Assembly: GCF_013393345.1 (NCBI RefSeq)
Contig: NZ_QJRF01000074.1
Location: 124,001-188,000 of the forward strand
Origin: Pseudomonas taiwanensis
GTDB lineage: Bacteria; Pseudomonadota; Gammaproteobacteria; Pseudomonadales; Pseudomonadaceae
Reading direction: 5' to 3'
Length of the DNA: 64,000 nt
Part shown: one piece after another, positions 26,087-37,532 of the stretch
How the letters are laid out: each line of letters opens with the position of its first letter
How positions within the stretch are numbered: position 1 is the first letter of the stretch
Program-made: the position numbers and the translations under genes
Notes under the pieces: model-generated
Seen by the model: the letters and a program-made list of their open reading frames with translations, nothing else
What the model was told of the DNA's origin: nothing
Databases searched by the model: none

Positions 26087-26905
26087 TTACTTGAGCCGGC
26101 GTTCGACGCCTTTCTCCACCAGGATCTTGGCGGAAATCTCTTCTACCGAGAAATGTGTGGAGTTGATGAAGGTGATGTTCTCGCGGCGGAAGAGGTTTTC
26201 CACCTCGCGTACTTCGAACTCGCACTGGGCGAAGCTGGCGTAGCGACTGTTGGGTTTGCGCTCGTTGCGGATAGCGGTGAGGCGGTCCGGGTCGATGGTC
26301 AGGCCGAACAGCTTGTTCTTGTACTTTTTCAGGGCGGCGGGGAGTTGCAGGCGCTCCATATCCTCTTCGGTAAGCGGATAATTTGCGGCACGAATTCCGT
26401 ATTGCATTGCCATATATAGGCAGGTCGGAGTCTTTCCGCAGCGGGACACGCCGACGAGGATCAGGTCGGCCTTGTCGTAGTAGTGCGTGCGGGCACCGTC
26501 GTCGTTGTCCAGGGCGAAGTTCACCGCCTCGATCCGCTCCATGTAATTGGTGTGGTGACCAATCGAGTGAGATTTGCCGACCGAGTAGGACGAATGTGAG
26601 GTAAGTTCTTGTTCCAGCGGCGAAAGGAAGGTCGAGAAGATGTCGATCATGAAGCCGTTGGAAGTGGCCAGGATGTCGCGGATTTCCTGGTTTACGATGG
26701 TGTCGAAGATGATCGGGCGGGCCCCGTCCACCTCCGCAGCCTTGTTGATTTGCTGTACCATGGCGCGCGCTTTTTCAACGCTGTCGATATAGGGCCGCGT
26801 GATCTTGTTGAAGGTGATGGTTTCGAACTGCGCCAGGAGGCTCTGGCCAAGGGTTTCCGCAGTGATACCGGTACCGTCGGAAATGAAGAAAGCGGTTCGT
26901 TTCAT
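26087..26905 (-). CDS. ppsR: PEP synthase regulatory protein (bifunctional kinase/pyrophosphorylase)
   Basis: A 272-residue DUF299 protein that phosphorylates PEP synthase with ADP to inactivate it and reverses this by Pi-dependent dephosphorylation. Visible are [20 protein letters not shown] at the N-terminus, the P-loop [13 protein letters not shown], and [17 protein letters not shown] 26905 is preferred to an upstream in-frame TTG. It is divergent from its target gene ppsA, an arrangement conserved in Pseudomonas. Confidence 0.95.
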   Translation of the reverse strand: MKRTAFFISDGTGITAETLGQSLLAQFETITFNKITRPYIDSVEKARAMVQQINKAAEVDGARPIIFDTIVNQEIRDILATSNGFMIDIFSTFLSPLEQELTSHSSYSVGKSHSIGHHTNYMERIEAVNFALDNDDGARTHYYDKADLILVGVSRCGKTPTCLYMAMQYGIRAANYPLTEEDMERLQLPAALKKYKNKLFGLTIDPDRLTAIRNERKPNSRYASFAQCEFEVREVENLFRRENITFINSTHFSVEEISAKILVEKGVERRLK

Positions 26906-27069
26906 TTGCGCCAAAGGCCTTAAGTCAGGATCGATTCTTGGCTATGATAGGCCGCGTTTTTCGCCAGGCCCGAGCCGGTCGGCATTGTGACGTATTTTTC
27001 TGGACTAGCGCCAGAACGCTGCGGAGCTGTTCCGCATGAGCTTTTCCAACAAATAGTGGAGAGATCACC

Positions 27070-29439
<2,370 letters not shown>

Positions 29440-29456
29440 TCCTCGTAAGTCGAAAC

Positions 29457-29489
29457 AAAAAGGGCGGGTTTGATACCCGCCCTTTTTTT
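29457..29489 (+). terminator. ppsA terminator
   Basis: 13-bp stem AAAAAGGGCGGGT / ACCCGCCCTTTTT with loop TTGAT and a seven-T tail. Confidence 0.92.
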
Positions 29490-29504
29490 GTGCAAGCAGC
29501 AATC

Positions 29505-30491
29505 ATGCAAAGCAGTAGCGAACTCTTTCCCGTTGCGCTGATAAGCGCGGAACTCCGTGGCGATCTGACCGAAGACGTCTATCGCCTGAAACCCGGCAAT
29601 AGTCCCGACGCCAGTGTCGAGCTGGTCCTGACGCGTCTTGGCCTTCTTGGCCAGGAGGACGCTCGGGGTGTGCCGGTCATCCTGGTCCACGGCAGTTTTT
29701 CCAATCGCCGGTTCTGGTATTCGCCCAAAGGACTGGGGCTTGGACCCTATCTGGTCCGCGCCGGCTTCGATGTGTGGATCGCCGAGATGCGCGGTCACGG
29801 CCTGTCGCCACGCAACCAGCATTACCGCCGCAACCGTGTGGCCGACTATGCACGCTTCGATCTGCCCGCCATTGCGGCCTTCGTTCGCGAGCAATGCGGC
29901 CAGGCACCGCACTGGATAGGGCATTCCCTGGGCGGCACGACCCTTGCGGCTGCCTTGGGCGGGCACTATCTGGGCGACGAGGACGTGGCGTCCGCCGCGT
30001 TGTTCGGCAGCCAGGTCAGTCGGGTCTACTGGCCGCTGAAAGTACCGCCGGTGGCCTGGGGTGGGCGAATGCTGCTCAAACGATTCCAGGTGCTTTCGGG
30101 GTCGCGCCTCAAGCGCGGACCGGAAGACGAACCCATCGGTCTCGTCCTGGAGAGCATGCGTTGGCACGGCCTGTTCGGTCGATTTGGCGATACCGAGCAG
30201 GATTGGTGGGCCGGGTTGGCGGATGTGCGCGTCCCTGTGCTGGGTGTGGCAGCGGCGGGCGACCTGCAGGATCCTGTCTGGGCATGTCGCAAGCTGGTGG
30301 AGCAAGTACCTCGGGAGTACAGCCATTTCCTCCGTCTGGCGAAGGACGAGGGATTCAGCGACGACTTCGGCCACATTGAAATGCTGGTGAGCAAGGTTGC
30401 CGAACGTGAAGTCTGGCCGCTGGTTGCCCACTGGCTGGAGCACCTGTGTCTGCCCGCGACAGCATCGTCGGCGGAGGGCGTGGCGCTCTAG
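29505..30491 (+). CDS. Alpha/beta hydrolase (probable esterase)
   Basis: A 328-residue cytosolic alpha/beta hydrolase. Oxyanion motif VILVHGSFSNRRFW, nucleophile elbow in WIGHSLGGTT, and a likely catalytic His in DDFGHIEMLV. The acid is probably in the GVAAAGDLQDPVW loop. From memory the P. aeruginosa gene here (PA1771) is called a probable esterase. ATG 29505 is chosen; an in-frame GTG at 29490 is inside the ppsA terminator tail. No strong ribosome site is visible, so the start is uncertain. Confidence 0.85.
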   Translation: MQSSSELFPVALISAELRGDLTEDVYRLKPGNSPDASVELVLTRLGLLGQEDARGVPVILVHGSFSNRRFWYSPKGLGLGPYLVRAGFDVWIAEMRGHGLSPRNQHYRRNRVADYARFDLPAIAAFVREQCGQAPHWIGHSLGGTTLAAALGGHYLGDEDVASAALFGSQVSRVYWPLKVPPVAWGGRMLLKRFQVLSGSRLKRGPEDEPIGLVLESMRWHGLFGRFGDTEQDWWAGLADVRVPVLGVAAAGDLQDPVWACRKLVEQVPREYSHFLRLAKDEGFSDDFGHIEMLVSKVAEREVWPLVAHWLEHLCLPATASSAEGVAL

Positions 30492-30833
30492 TCCGCCGCC
30501 GGCCCGTAGTTTCTGGTTTCGGGTGCTGGAAGGCTGTGCTAAAGATGGCGGGGATCACTGAGCGGCGAGGCTTCGCATTCGTCGCGGTGGGGCAATTGAT
30601 TGGCGTCTTCCGCTGCGCGGATGGCAGTTGTTGCGGATCGTCGTTGATCAGCAGCCGATCCTCAGGGAAAATCGCAGCCCAAATAAGGGGTGCGCCGTTC
30701 TGCTGAGCGCCATTAGGAGGTACGCAAGTGGTCCTCCGGTCAATGCGAATTGCCCGCCGTTGCAGCGTCTGACGCTGACCTATGACGGCGACCGCATCGG
30801 TCTCGATCTGTAACTGCTATCAAGGAGATGTCC
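30492..30833. other. 342-bp gap upstream of rraA
   Basis: No convincing gene. A frame ending at 30813 closes with [16 protein letters not shown], which looks protein-like, but the frame before it has no good start. An AGGAGG at about 30716 precedes a GTG opening a different, 14-codon frame. It may be a decayed small gene or a leader; the rraA promoter must also be here. Confidence 0.4.
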
Positions 30834-31322
30834 ATGCAATACGTTACCCCTGATCTGTGCGATGCCTATCCGGAGCTGGTCCAGGTCGTCGAGCCCATGT
30901 TCAGCAACTTCGGCGGGCGCGATTCCTTCGGCGGCGAAATCGTCACCATCAAGTGCTTCGAGGACAACTCCGTAGTCAAGGAGCAGGTCGATCTGCCCGG
31001 CAAAGGCAAAGTGCTGGTGGTTGATGGGGGCGGTTCCCTGCGTCGTGCCCTGCTGGGCGACATGCTTGCCGAGAAAGCTGCGAAGAACGGTTGGGAAGGC
31101 ATCGTTGTCTACGGCTGCATCCGCGACGTCGATGTGATCGCCCAGACCGACCTCGGCGTCCAGGCCCTGGCCAGCCACCCGATGAAGACCGACAAGCGCG
31201 GCATCGGCGACCTGAATGTGGTGGTCACCTTTGGTGGCGTGACCTTCCGCCCAGGCGAGTACGTGTACGCGGACAACAACGGCATCATCGTTTCGCCCGA
31301 ACCGCTGCAGATGCCGGCCTGA
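30834..31322 (+). CDS. rraA: Regulator of RNase E activity RraA / HMG-CHA aldolase-like
   Basis: A 162-residue RraA-fold protein. RraA binds RNase E and lowers its activity; close relatives, including pseudomonad ones, can show 4-hydroxy-4-methyl-2-oxoglutarate/oxaloacetate aldolase activity. Visible: [20 protein letters not shown] and [13 protein letters not shown] with the G-x-x-R-D motif of the aldolase site. ATG 30834 sits six bases after AAGGAG, while the in-frame ATG at 30828 directly abuts it. A terminator follows, then cmaX. Confidence 0.9.
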   Translation: MQYVTPDLCDAYPELVQVVEPMFSNFGGRDSFGGEIVTIKCFEDNSVVKEQVDLPGKGKVLVVDGGGSLRRALLGDMLAEKAAKNGWEGIVVYGCIRDVDVIAQTDLGVQALASHPMKTDKRGIGDLNVVVTFGGVTFRPGEYVYADNNGIIVSPEPLQMPA

Positions 31323-31329
31323 TTAAAAG

Positions 31330-31352
31330 AGCCCGGCGATGCCGGGCTTTTT
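31330..31352 (+). terminator. rraA terminator
   Basis: GCCCGGC / GCCGGGC stem around GAT, then TTTTTC, 8 bases after the rraA stop. Confidence 0.8.
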
Positions 31353-31368
31353 CTTCCAAGGAGACTGA

Positions 31369-32364
31369 ATGTTCGAGGAGCAGAACGCCCAGTGGGGGCT
31401 GGTACATGCCTTCGTGCTGGACGGGAAGGGCGGTGCCGAGTCGATTTCCCGCGAAGCGCTGGCGGACCTGCAACTGGCGCCTGAGCAAAGCCTCTGGTTG
31501 CACTGGGATCGAAGCCATCCGCTGGCGCGACGCTGGTTGCGGGAGCAGAGCGGGCTGTCCGAATTCGCCTGCGATCTGCTGCTCGAAGAGAGCACCCGGC
31601 CGCGCATGCTGGCCTTGCCCGATGATGAGTTGCTGCTGTTCCTTCGCGGCGTGAACCTGAATCCAGGAGCTGTTCCCGAGGACATGGTGTCGGTGCGCAT
31701 TTTTGCTTCGGCGCAGCGCCTCGTCTCGCTGCGCCTGCGGCCGCTGCATGCCACCGATGAGCTGATCGAGCAGTGGGCGAAGGGTACCGGCCCGAAGGCT
31801 GCGTCCGAGGTGCTGCTCTATCTGGCGGAGCACCTGACCGTGAAGATCGACTCGTTGGTGGCGGAGTTGTCCGAAACCATCGATGAGCAGGAAGAGCAGC
31901 TCGACAACAGCGAGCGCTTCCGCCCCGATCATGACCTGATGCTGCAAATTCGTCGCCGCGCCGCCGGCCTCAAGCGATTCCTGGCTCCGCAGCGCGACAT
32001 CTATGGCCAGTTGGCGCGCAGCCGGATGCCCTGGTTCCTGGATGACGACAGTGACTACTGGAATGAGCTGAACAACAGGCTGACGCGCTACCTGGAAGAG
32101 TTGGAGCTGATTCGCGAGCGCATCGGCCTGGTGCTGGAAAGCGAAAGTCGCCGGCAGGGCGAGCGCACCAGCCGGACCATGTACCTGCTGGGCATCACCA
32201 CCGGCTTCTTCCTGCCACTGAGCTTCATTACCGGCCTGCTGGGAATGAACGTCAGGGGAATTCCCGGCGACGAGACGCCTTACGGTTTCGTCATTGCCTG
32301 CGTATTCATTCTCGGAATTGCAGGGTTTCAGATCTGGCTGTTTCGTCGATTGCGCTGGCTCTGA
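31369..32364 (+). CDS. cmaX: CorA/ZntB-type divalent cation transporter CmaX
   Basis: A 331-residue CorA-superfamily protein: large cytoplasmic N-terminal domain with long helices (about 100-270) and two C-terminal membrane helices. The pore motif GMN is in FITGLLGMNVRGIPG. The acidic loop GDETPYG between the helices resembles the ZntB type. It probably moves Mg, Zn or similar ions; direction not predictable. It heads the cmaX-crfX-cmpX-sigX-oprF envelope cluster. Confidence 0.9.
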   Translation: MFEEQNAQWGLVHAFVLDGKGGAESISREALADLQLAPEQSLWLHWDRSHPLARRWLREQSGLSEFACDLLLEESTRPRMLALPDDELLLFLRGVNLNPGAVPEDMVSVRIFASAQRLVSLRLRPLHATDELIEQWAKGTGPKAASEVLLYLAEHLTVKIDSLVAELSETIDEQEEQLDNSERFRPDHDLMLQIRRRAAGLKRFLAPQRDIYGQLARSRMPWFLDDDSDYWNELNNRLTRYLEELELIRERIGLVLESESRRQGERTSRTMYLLGITTGFFLPLSFITGLLGMNVRGIPGDETPYGFVIACVFILGIAGFQIWLFRRLRWL

Positions 32365-32418
32365 TGTGACCCGATCCGATCCGGGCACGTCTAGCCGACA
32401 TATCCACGCGAGGTGCGC

Positions 32419-32667
32419 ATGCACGATCCGTTTGAAGAATCCCTGCGGGACCTGCTCAAGGCGTCTCCGCAGCCCGACCATGATGACGACGCTGCTCTGG
32501 GCCGTGTGCTCAAGACTGCCAATCGCCAGGTGGGCGCGGGGGATCTGTTCAGCCTGATGGGGCATTGGCTCGACGCCATGATGATCGCCCTCAACAATGG
32601 TTCGCCCCACCTGGCGCCTGTGTCGCGCCGCAACGCTTCTGTCCGTTCTGAAGATAAGGCTGATTGA
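32419..32667 (+). CDS. crfX: CrfX, small conserved protein
   Basis: An 82-residue hydrophilic protein, MHDPFEESLRDLLKASPQ at its start and GHWLDAMMIALNNG in the middle. Function unknown; the name comes from its fixed place between cmaX and cmpX in Pseudomonas. ATG 32419 follows GAGG; a GTG six bases upstream is an alternative. Its stop is two bases before the cmpX ATG, so these two are likely co-translated. Confidence 0.85.
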   Translation: MHDPFEESLRDLLKASPQPDHDDDAALGRVLKTANRQVGAGDLFSLMGHWLDAMMIALNNGSPHLAPVSRRNASVRSEDKAD

Positions 32668-32669
32668 AC

Positions 32670-33494
32670 ATGGAATTCGACCCCTGGACTCAAGGTCTCG
32701 TTAACGCCATGACCTCGGTATGGACGCCGGTAGCGGGCTTCATCCCGCGCCTGTTCGGCGCGCTGGTCGTGGTGCTGCTGGGCTTCGTGGTGGCCAAGCT
32801 GCTGGATACCTTGCTCTCCAAACTGCTGGCCAAGCTGGGCCTGGATCGCCTGATGGCAGGCACCGGCCTGACCAAGATGCTGGCTCGCGCCGGCATCCAG
32901 GTGCCGGTTTCCACCCTGATCGGCAAGATCGTCTACTGGTTCGTGCTGCTGATCTTCCTGGTGTCCGCCGCGGAATCCCTCGGCCTGGATCGCGTTTCGG
33001 CAACCCTCGACGTGCTGGCCCTCTACCTGCCGAAGGTGCTGGGTGCGGCGCTGGTGCTGCTTGCCGGGGTACTGCTGGCGCAACTGGTCAGCGGGCTGGT
33101 TCGTGGTGCCGCCGAGGGTGTCGGCCTGGAATACGCCCACGGCCTGGGCAGGCTTGCTCAGGGGCTGGTCATCATCATCAGTATCTCCGTGGCCATCGGC
33201 CAACTGGAGGTCAAGACCGAACTGCTGAACAACGTCATCGCCATCGTGCTGATCTCCATCGGCCTGGCAGCGGCGTTGGCACTGGGTCTTGGCAGTCGCG
33301 AAATCGCCGGACAGATCCTTGCCGGCATCTACGTGAGAGAGCTTTACCAGGTTGGGCAACAAGTGAAGATTGGCGATGTCGAAGGGCAGATCGAAGAGAT
33401 TGGCACGGTGAAGACCCTGCTGCTCACCGAGGAAGGTGAGCTGGTATCGGTCTCGAATCGTACTTTGCTCGATCAACGGGTAACCAGCCGCTAA
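32670..33494 (+). CDS. cmpX: CmpX, small-conductance mechanosensitive-channel-like protein
   Basis: A 274-residue membrane protein with about five hydrophobic helices and internal repeats (two related segments, near residues 20-60 and 110-150, each with a long helix and following amphipathic stretch). The C-terminal soluble part VGQQVKIGDVEGQIEEIGTVKTLLLTEEG is a small beta-domain like that of MscS. In P. aeruginosa CmpX is reported to affect SigX activity, which fits its position upstream of sigX. The ATG is 2 bases after the crfX stop. Confidence 0.88.
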   Translation: MEFDPWTQGLVNAMTSVWTPVAGFIPRLFGALVVVLLGFVVAKLLDTLLSKLLAKLGLDRLMAGTGLTKMLARAGIQVPVSTLIGKIVYWFVLLIFLVSAAESLGLDRVSATLDVLALYLPKVLGAALVLLAGVLLAQLVSGLVRGAAEGVGLEYAHGLGRLAQGLVIIISISVAIGQLEVKTELLNNVIAIVLISIGLAAALALGLGSREIAGQILAGIYVRELYQVGQQVKIGDVEGQIEEIGTVKTLLLTEEGELVSVSNRTLLDQRVTSR

Positions 33495-33590
33495 CACGAC
33501 GGCTTTTCCCTGCTAATGTATGCCGCCAGACAAGGTGCGCGGTTCCCCGCGCCCCGGCGGCTTTTGACCTGACTGTCGGCCCGACCCGTT

Positions 33591-34181
33591 TTGAACAAGC
33601 CCCAATCGCTTTCCTTGCGCTATGACCCACGCGAGCTCTCCGATGAAGAGCTCGTGGAGCGTGCGCATGTCGAGCTGTTCCATGTCACCCGCGCCTATGA
33701 AGAATTGATGCGGCGTTACCAGCGCACGTTGTTCAACGTTTGTGCCCGATATTTGGGGAACGACCGTGACGCGGATGATGTCTGCCAGGAAGTCATGCTC
33801 AAGGTGCTCTATGGTTTGAAGAACTTCGAAGGCAAGTCGAAGTTCAAGACGTGGCTATATAGCATCACGTACAACGAGTGCATTACCCAATATCGGAAAG
33901 AGCGTCGAAAACGACGCTTGCTGGATGCACTGAGTCTGGATCCCCTTGAAGAAGCCTCGGATGAAAAAACGCCCAAGGTCGAGGAAAGAGGGGGGCTGGA
34001 GCGATGGCTGGTACATGTGAATCCCATCGACCGGGAGATTCTTGTGCTACGTTTTGTCGCAGAGCTGGAGTTTCAGGAGATCGCAGACATTATGCACATG
34101 GGCTTGAGTGCGACAAAAATGCGCTACAAACGTGCGCTGGATCGCCTTCGCGAAAAATTTTCCGGACTCTCTGAAACTTAG
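33591..34181 (+). CDS. sigX: ECF sigma factor SigX
   Basis: A 196-residue extracytoplasmic-function sigma factor: region 2 with CARYLGNDRDADDVCQEVML and region 4 with FQEIADIMHMGLSATKMRYK. It controls envelope and fatty-acid genes and oprF in P. aeruginosa. Start is TTG 33591 (MNKPQSLSLRYDPREL), which matches the remembered P. aeruginosa protein along its length. No dedicated anti-sigma gene is seen, as expected for this family. oprF follows 108 bases downstream. Confidence 0.95.
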   Translation: MNKPQSLSLRYDPRELSDEELVERAHVELFHVTRAYEELMRRYQRTLFNVCARYLGNDRDADDVCQEVMLKVLYGLKNFEGKSKFKTWLYSITYNECITQYRKERRKRRLLDALSLDPLEEASDEKTPKVEERGGLERWLVHVNPIDREILVLRFVAELEFQEIADIMHMGLSATKMRYKRALDRLREKFSGLSET

Positions 34182-34289
34182 TTCGGGAAAAATTATCTCT
34201 TATGGGCCGGTATGTTCTGCTAGAATTGCCGCCCAAGTTGTCTGGAGATTGTTCGACAACTTACTGACCACCAAGATGGGGATTTACGG

Positions 34290-35342
34290 ATGAAACTGAA
34301 AAACACCTTAGGCGTAGCCGTTGGCTCTCTTGTTGCCGCCTTTTCGCTGAACGCGCTGGCTCAGGGCCAAGGCGCAGTTGAGGTGGAAGCTTTCGGTAAG
34401 CGTTACTTCACCGACAGTTCTCGCGATCTCGAGAACGGCAACCTGTACGGCGGCTCGGTAGGCTACTACCTGACCGACGACGTTTCCCTGGCTCTGTCGT
34501 ACGGTGAATACCACGACATGACCTCCGAAGACGCTTTCGGTACCGATGGCCACAAGGACATCAAGGGCAACCTGGCTTCCCTCGATGCGATCTACCACTT
34601 CGGTACCCCGGGTGTTGGCCTGCGTCCGTACGTTTCTGCCGGCTTTGCCCATCAGAACATCAGCAACATTCCGCCGCGTACCGGTCGTGACCACAGCACC
34701 TTCGCCAACATTGGCACCGGTCTGAAGTACTACTTCACCGAGAACTTCTTCGCCAGGGCTGGCCTGGACGGCATGTACAACCTGGACGCCCAGGAATCCG
34801 AGTGGATGGCTGGCGTAGGTGTTGGCGTGAACTTCGGCGGTTCCACCAAGCAAGCCGAGCCGGCTCCGGCCCCGGTTGCTGAAGTGTGCGCTGACAGCGA
34901 CAACGACGGCGTTTGCGACAACGTCGACAAGTGCCCGGACACCCCGGCCAACGTCACCGTTGACGCCGATGGCTGCCCGGCCGTTGCCGAAGTTGTACGT
35001 GTTGAGCTGGACGTGAAGTTCGACTTCGACAAGTCCAAGGTGAAAGAAGAAAGCTACGGCGACATCAAGAACCTGGCTGACTTCATGAACCAGTACCCGG
35101 CTACCACCACCACCGTTGAAGGCCACACCGACTCCGTTGGTACCGACGCCTACAACCAGAAGCTGTCCGAGCGTCGTGCCAACGCCGTTCGCGAAGTGCT
35201 GGTTGACCAGTACGGTGTAGGTAGCGAGCGCGTCAACGCTGTTGGCTACGGCGAAAGCCGCCCGGTTGCTGACAACGCCACTGCTGACGGCCGCGCAGTT
35301 AACCGCCGCGTAGAAGCCGAAGTAGAAGCCCAGGCCAAGTAA
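34290..35342 (+). CDS. oprF: Major outer-membrane porin OprF
   Basis: A 350-residue OmpA-family porin: signal peptide (about 1-24, ending NALAQG), N-terminal eight-strand barrel (to about 185), a Pro/Ala hinge (AEPAPAPVAEV), a Cys-containing calcium-loop segment (DSDNDGVCDNVDKCPD) and a C-terminal peptidoglycan-binding OmpA domain (VEGHTDSVGTDAYNQKLSERR). It links outer membrane and peptidoglycan and allows slow diffusion. Codon use is strongly biased, as in highly expressed genes. The 108-base leader holds a possible -10, TAGAAT (34221-34226), and should contain the SigX-dependent promoter. Confidence 0.97.
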   Translation: MKLKNTLGVAVGSLVAAFSLNALAQGQGAVEVEAFGKRYFTDSSRDLENGNLYGGSVGYYLTDDVSLALSYGEYHDMTSEDAFGTDGHKDIKGNLASLDAIYHFGTPGVGLRPYVSAGFAHQNISNIPPRTGRDHSTFANIGTGLKYYFTENFFARAGLDGMYNLDAQESEWMAGVGVGVNFGGSTKQAEPAPAPVAEVCADSDNDGVCDNVDKCPDTPANVTVDADGCPAVAEVVRVELDVKFDFDKSKVKEESYGDIKNLADFMNQYPATTTTVEGHTDSVGTDAYNQKLSERRANAVREVLVDQYGVGSERVNAVGYGESRPVADNATADGRAVNRRVEAEVEAQAK

Positions 35343-35358
35343 TTGGTTTGAGCGGTAA

Positions 35359-35390
35359 GAAAAACCCGGCCCAGGCCGGGTTTTTCTTTG
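35359..35390 (+). terminator. oprF terminator
   Basis: 12-bp stem GAAAAACCCGGC / GCCGGGTTTTTC around CCAG, 16 bases after the stop. Confidence 0.92.
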
Positions 35391-35471
35391 CCTTGAAAAA
35401 AGTGCTTGCCGCAAAAAAGCCTATGTCTGCGTTAGCTGTTGCCAGAGATCGGCCATCGGTCCAGGGGCCTT

Positions 35472-35526
35472 GTAGGAGCTAGCTTGCTAGCGAAACGGGG
35501 CCATTCGCTGGCAAGCCAGCTCCTAC
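35472..35526. repeat. REP-type palindromic intergenic repeat, copy 4
   Basis: GTAGGAGCTAGCTTGCTAGC at the left and GGCAAGCCAGCTCCTAC at the right. More diverged than copies 2 and 3; between the oprF and cobA terminators. Confidence 0.85.
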
Positions 35527-35570
35527 GGACAATCCAGCCACTTGCAACACTTAATGCGGGCACAGCCCAT

Positions 35571-35593
35571 AAAAAAGCCCGGCATAGCCGGGC
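35571..35593 (-). terminator. cobA terminator
   Basis: On the minus strand GCCCGGC-TAT-GCCGGGC is followed by six Ts, 30 bases past the cobA stop. Confidence 0.85.
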
Positions 35594-35623
35594 AAGCACT
35601 ACTTCGCAGGAGCGAAGACAGAT

Positions 35624-36361
35624 TCAGGCGCTTTGCGCCAGAGGGAGGGCTGCCTGTGCTGCGGCCACTTCCCCGATGACCAGGATTGCAGGACTTTTGA
35701 GTTCGAAGGCCTTGGCGTCCGCTTTCATGCACGCGAGGGTGCTGCGGCATTCACGTTGCTCTGGCAGTGAAGCGTTCTCGATCATCGCCACCGGCATTGT
35801 CCCCGGCATGCCGCCTTCCAGCAGCCCTTGATGGATGTCCGTCAGTTTGGCCACGCCCATGTAAACCACCAGGGTGGTGCCCGACTGCGCCAGGGCGTGC
35901 CAGTTGAGGGAACTGTCGTCCTGGGTGTGGGCGGTGACCAGGGTTACGCCGCGGCTTATGCCGCGCAGGGTCAGCGGAATGCCGCAGTTGGTAGCGCCAG
36001 CCAGTCCGGCCGTGATGCCATTGACCAGTTCGCTTTCAATCCCGCGCTCGGCCAGCCAGTCGGCCTCCTCGCTGCCGCGACCGAAAATGCACGGATCACC
36101 GCCTTTCAGCCGTACCACGCATCGGCCTTGGCGCGCATAACGCAGCATCAGGCGATGGATGAATTCCTGGGGAGTCGAGCGGCAACCGCCGCGTTTGCCG
36201 ACACGGACGACACGAGCGTCGGGGCAGTGCTCCAGCACGGCTGGATTGACCAGGTCGTCGATCATCACCACATCAGCCTGATTCAAGGCCTTCACCGCCT
36301 TCAGGGTGAGAAGTTCGGGATCGCCGGGGCCCGCCCCTACCAGCCAGACTTTGCCATTCAT
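35624..36361 (-). CDS. cobA: Uroporphyrinogen-III C-methyltransferase
   Basis: Makes precorrin-2 from uroporphyrinogen III with two SAM, for siroheme and cobalamin. The 245-residue SUMT has VWLVGAGPGDPELLTLKAV, VVRLKGGDPCIFGRG and GIPLTLRGISRGVTLVTAHT. No CysG dehydrogenase/ferrochelatase domain is fused. In this cluster it normally supplies siroheme to nitrite reductase. It starts 37 bases after the truncated nirB-like gene and shares its transcript and attenuator, so it may be under NasT control. Confidence 0.95.
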   Translation of the reverse strand: MNGKVWLVGAGPGDPELLTLKAVKALNQADVVMIDDLVNPAVLEHCPDARVVRVGKRGGCRSTPQEFIHRLMLRYARQGRCVVRLKGGDPCIFGRGSEEADWLAERGIESELVNGITAGLAGATNCGIPLTLRGISRGVTLVTAHTQDDSSLNWHALAQSGTTLVVYMGVAKLTDIHQGLLEGGMPGTMPVAMIENASLPEQRECRSTLACMKADAKAFELKSPAILVIGEVAAAQAALPLAQSA

Positions 36362-36398
36362 GGTGATACTCCAGTGCGCTCGACGCGCCGCAAATGAT

Positions 36399-37499
36399 TC
36401 AGGTCCACGCCAGAACTTCGTCGGAAGCCAGTTCTATCTGCCAGTCGTGCAGAGGACAGGCACCCGGCATGGCGGCGATCTCGCCGGGATGTGGGACGTC
36501 GCCGGCGCTGATCATCTCGATACCGGCTACCTTGAGCCGGGCGCCCGCCAGCGAGCCCCGATAGCGGGCGAAGCCGAGCATGGCCAGGTGATTGGCGCAG
36601 ACCTTGGCCTGCTCCATCAGCGGTGCCACCAATCCGTAGGAGATTCCCCGGTGGTTCGCGCACTCGCCGATGGCATAGATGCGTGGGTCGTATGTCTGCA
36701 GGGTGTCGTCGACCAGAATGCCGTGATTGCAGGGCAGGCCGGCCTGCTCGGCCAGTTCGGTGTTGGGGGTGATACCGGCAGCCATGACCACAAGGTCGGC
36801 AGTAATGATCTCGCCGCTCGCTAGCTGCACGGCGCAGACCCGGCCATCGCCGTTGTCGATCAGTTCCTCGGTGGCGGTGCCCAGGCGGAAACGGATGCCG
36901 CGAGCCTGCAAGGCGCGCAGCAACTTGTCGCCAGCCGGCTGGTCGAGTTGTTTTTCGAGCAACCAATCCGCCAGATGCACGACGGTAACGTCCATGCCGC
37001 GTTGCTTGAGGCCATTGGCGGCTTCCAGACCCAGCAGGCCGCCGCCGATCACCACAGCATGGCTATGAGTACGAGTTGTTTCGATCATCGCGCGCGCTCC
37101 GGCTATATCGCGGTAGCCGATCACGCCTTGCAGGCGATTGCCGGGTATGGACAGGCGACTCGGCGTGGAGCCGGTGGCGATGACAAGACGGTCGTAGTCA
37201 GCGCGGCTGCCATCTTCGGCAATCACCTGGCGTCGCTGGCGATCGATCTTCACCACCTTGCGATTCAGTAGAAGTTCAATGCCGTTATCCGCGTACCAGG
37301 CAAGGTCGTTGAGGATGATGTCCTCGAAGGTCTGCTCGCCGGCCAGCACCGGAGAGAGCAGGGTGCGGTTGTAGTTCGGATGGGGTTCGGCGCCGAACAC
37401 GGTGATCTGGTATCGCTCCGGTGCCAGTCTCAGTAGTTCTTCGAGAGTACGCACTCCGGCCATGCCGTTTCCGATCACCACCAGCTTGGATGTCTTCAT
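36399..37499 (-). pseudogene. Truncated nirB-like gene: FAD/NAD(P) domain plus Rieske half-motif
   Basis: The 366-residue frame begins like the large subunit of assimilatory nitrite reductase NirB: MKTSKLVVIGNGMAGVRTLE (FAD site), VVIGGGLLGLEAANGLKQRG (NAD(P) site) and DPRIYAIGECANHRG. Full NirB has over 800 residues with ferredoxin-like and siroheme/4Fe-4S domains; all of that is missing. The frame changes after IEMISAGD to a tail, GACPLHDWQIELASDEVLAW, which resembles the second cluster box of a Rieske NirD-type subunit. The simplest reading is an in-frame nirB-nirD deletion junction. The FAD domain looks intact, so it could still be expressed as an NAD(P)H oxidoreductase. Confidence 0.75.
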
Positions 37500-37532
37500 G
37501 CCAGGACACTCCTGCACAAACGTCGAGCAAAC

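Noticed and set aside
26935-26950. TATGAT as the ppsA or ppsR -10 element
   Set aside because: No matching -35 at the right distance on either strand, so it was not listed as a promoter.
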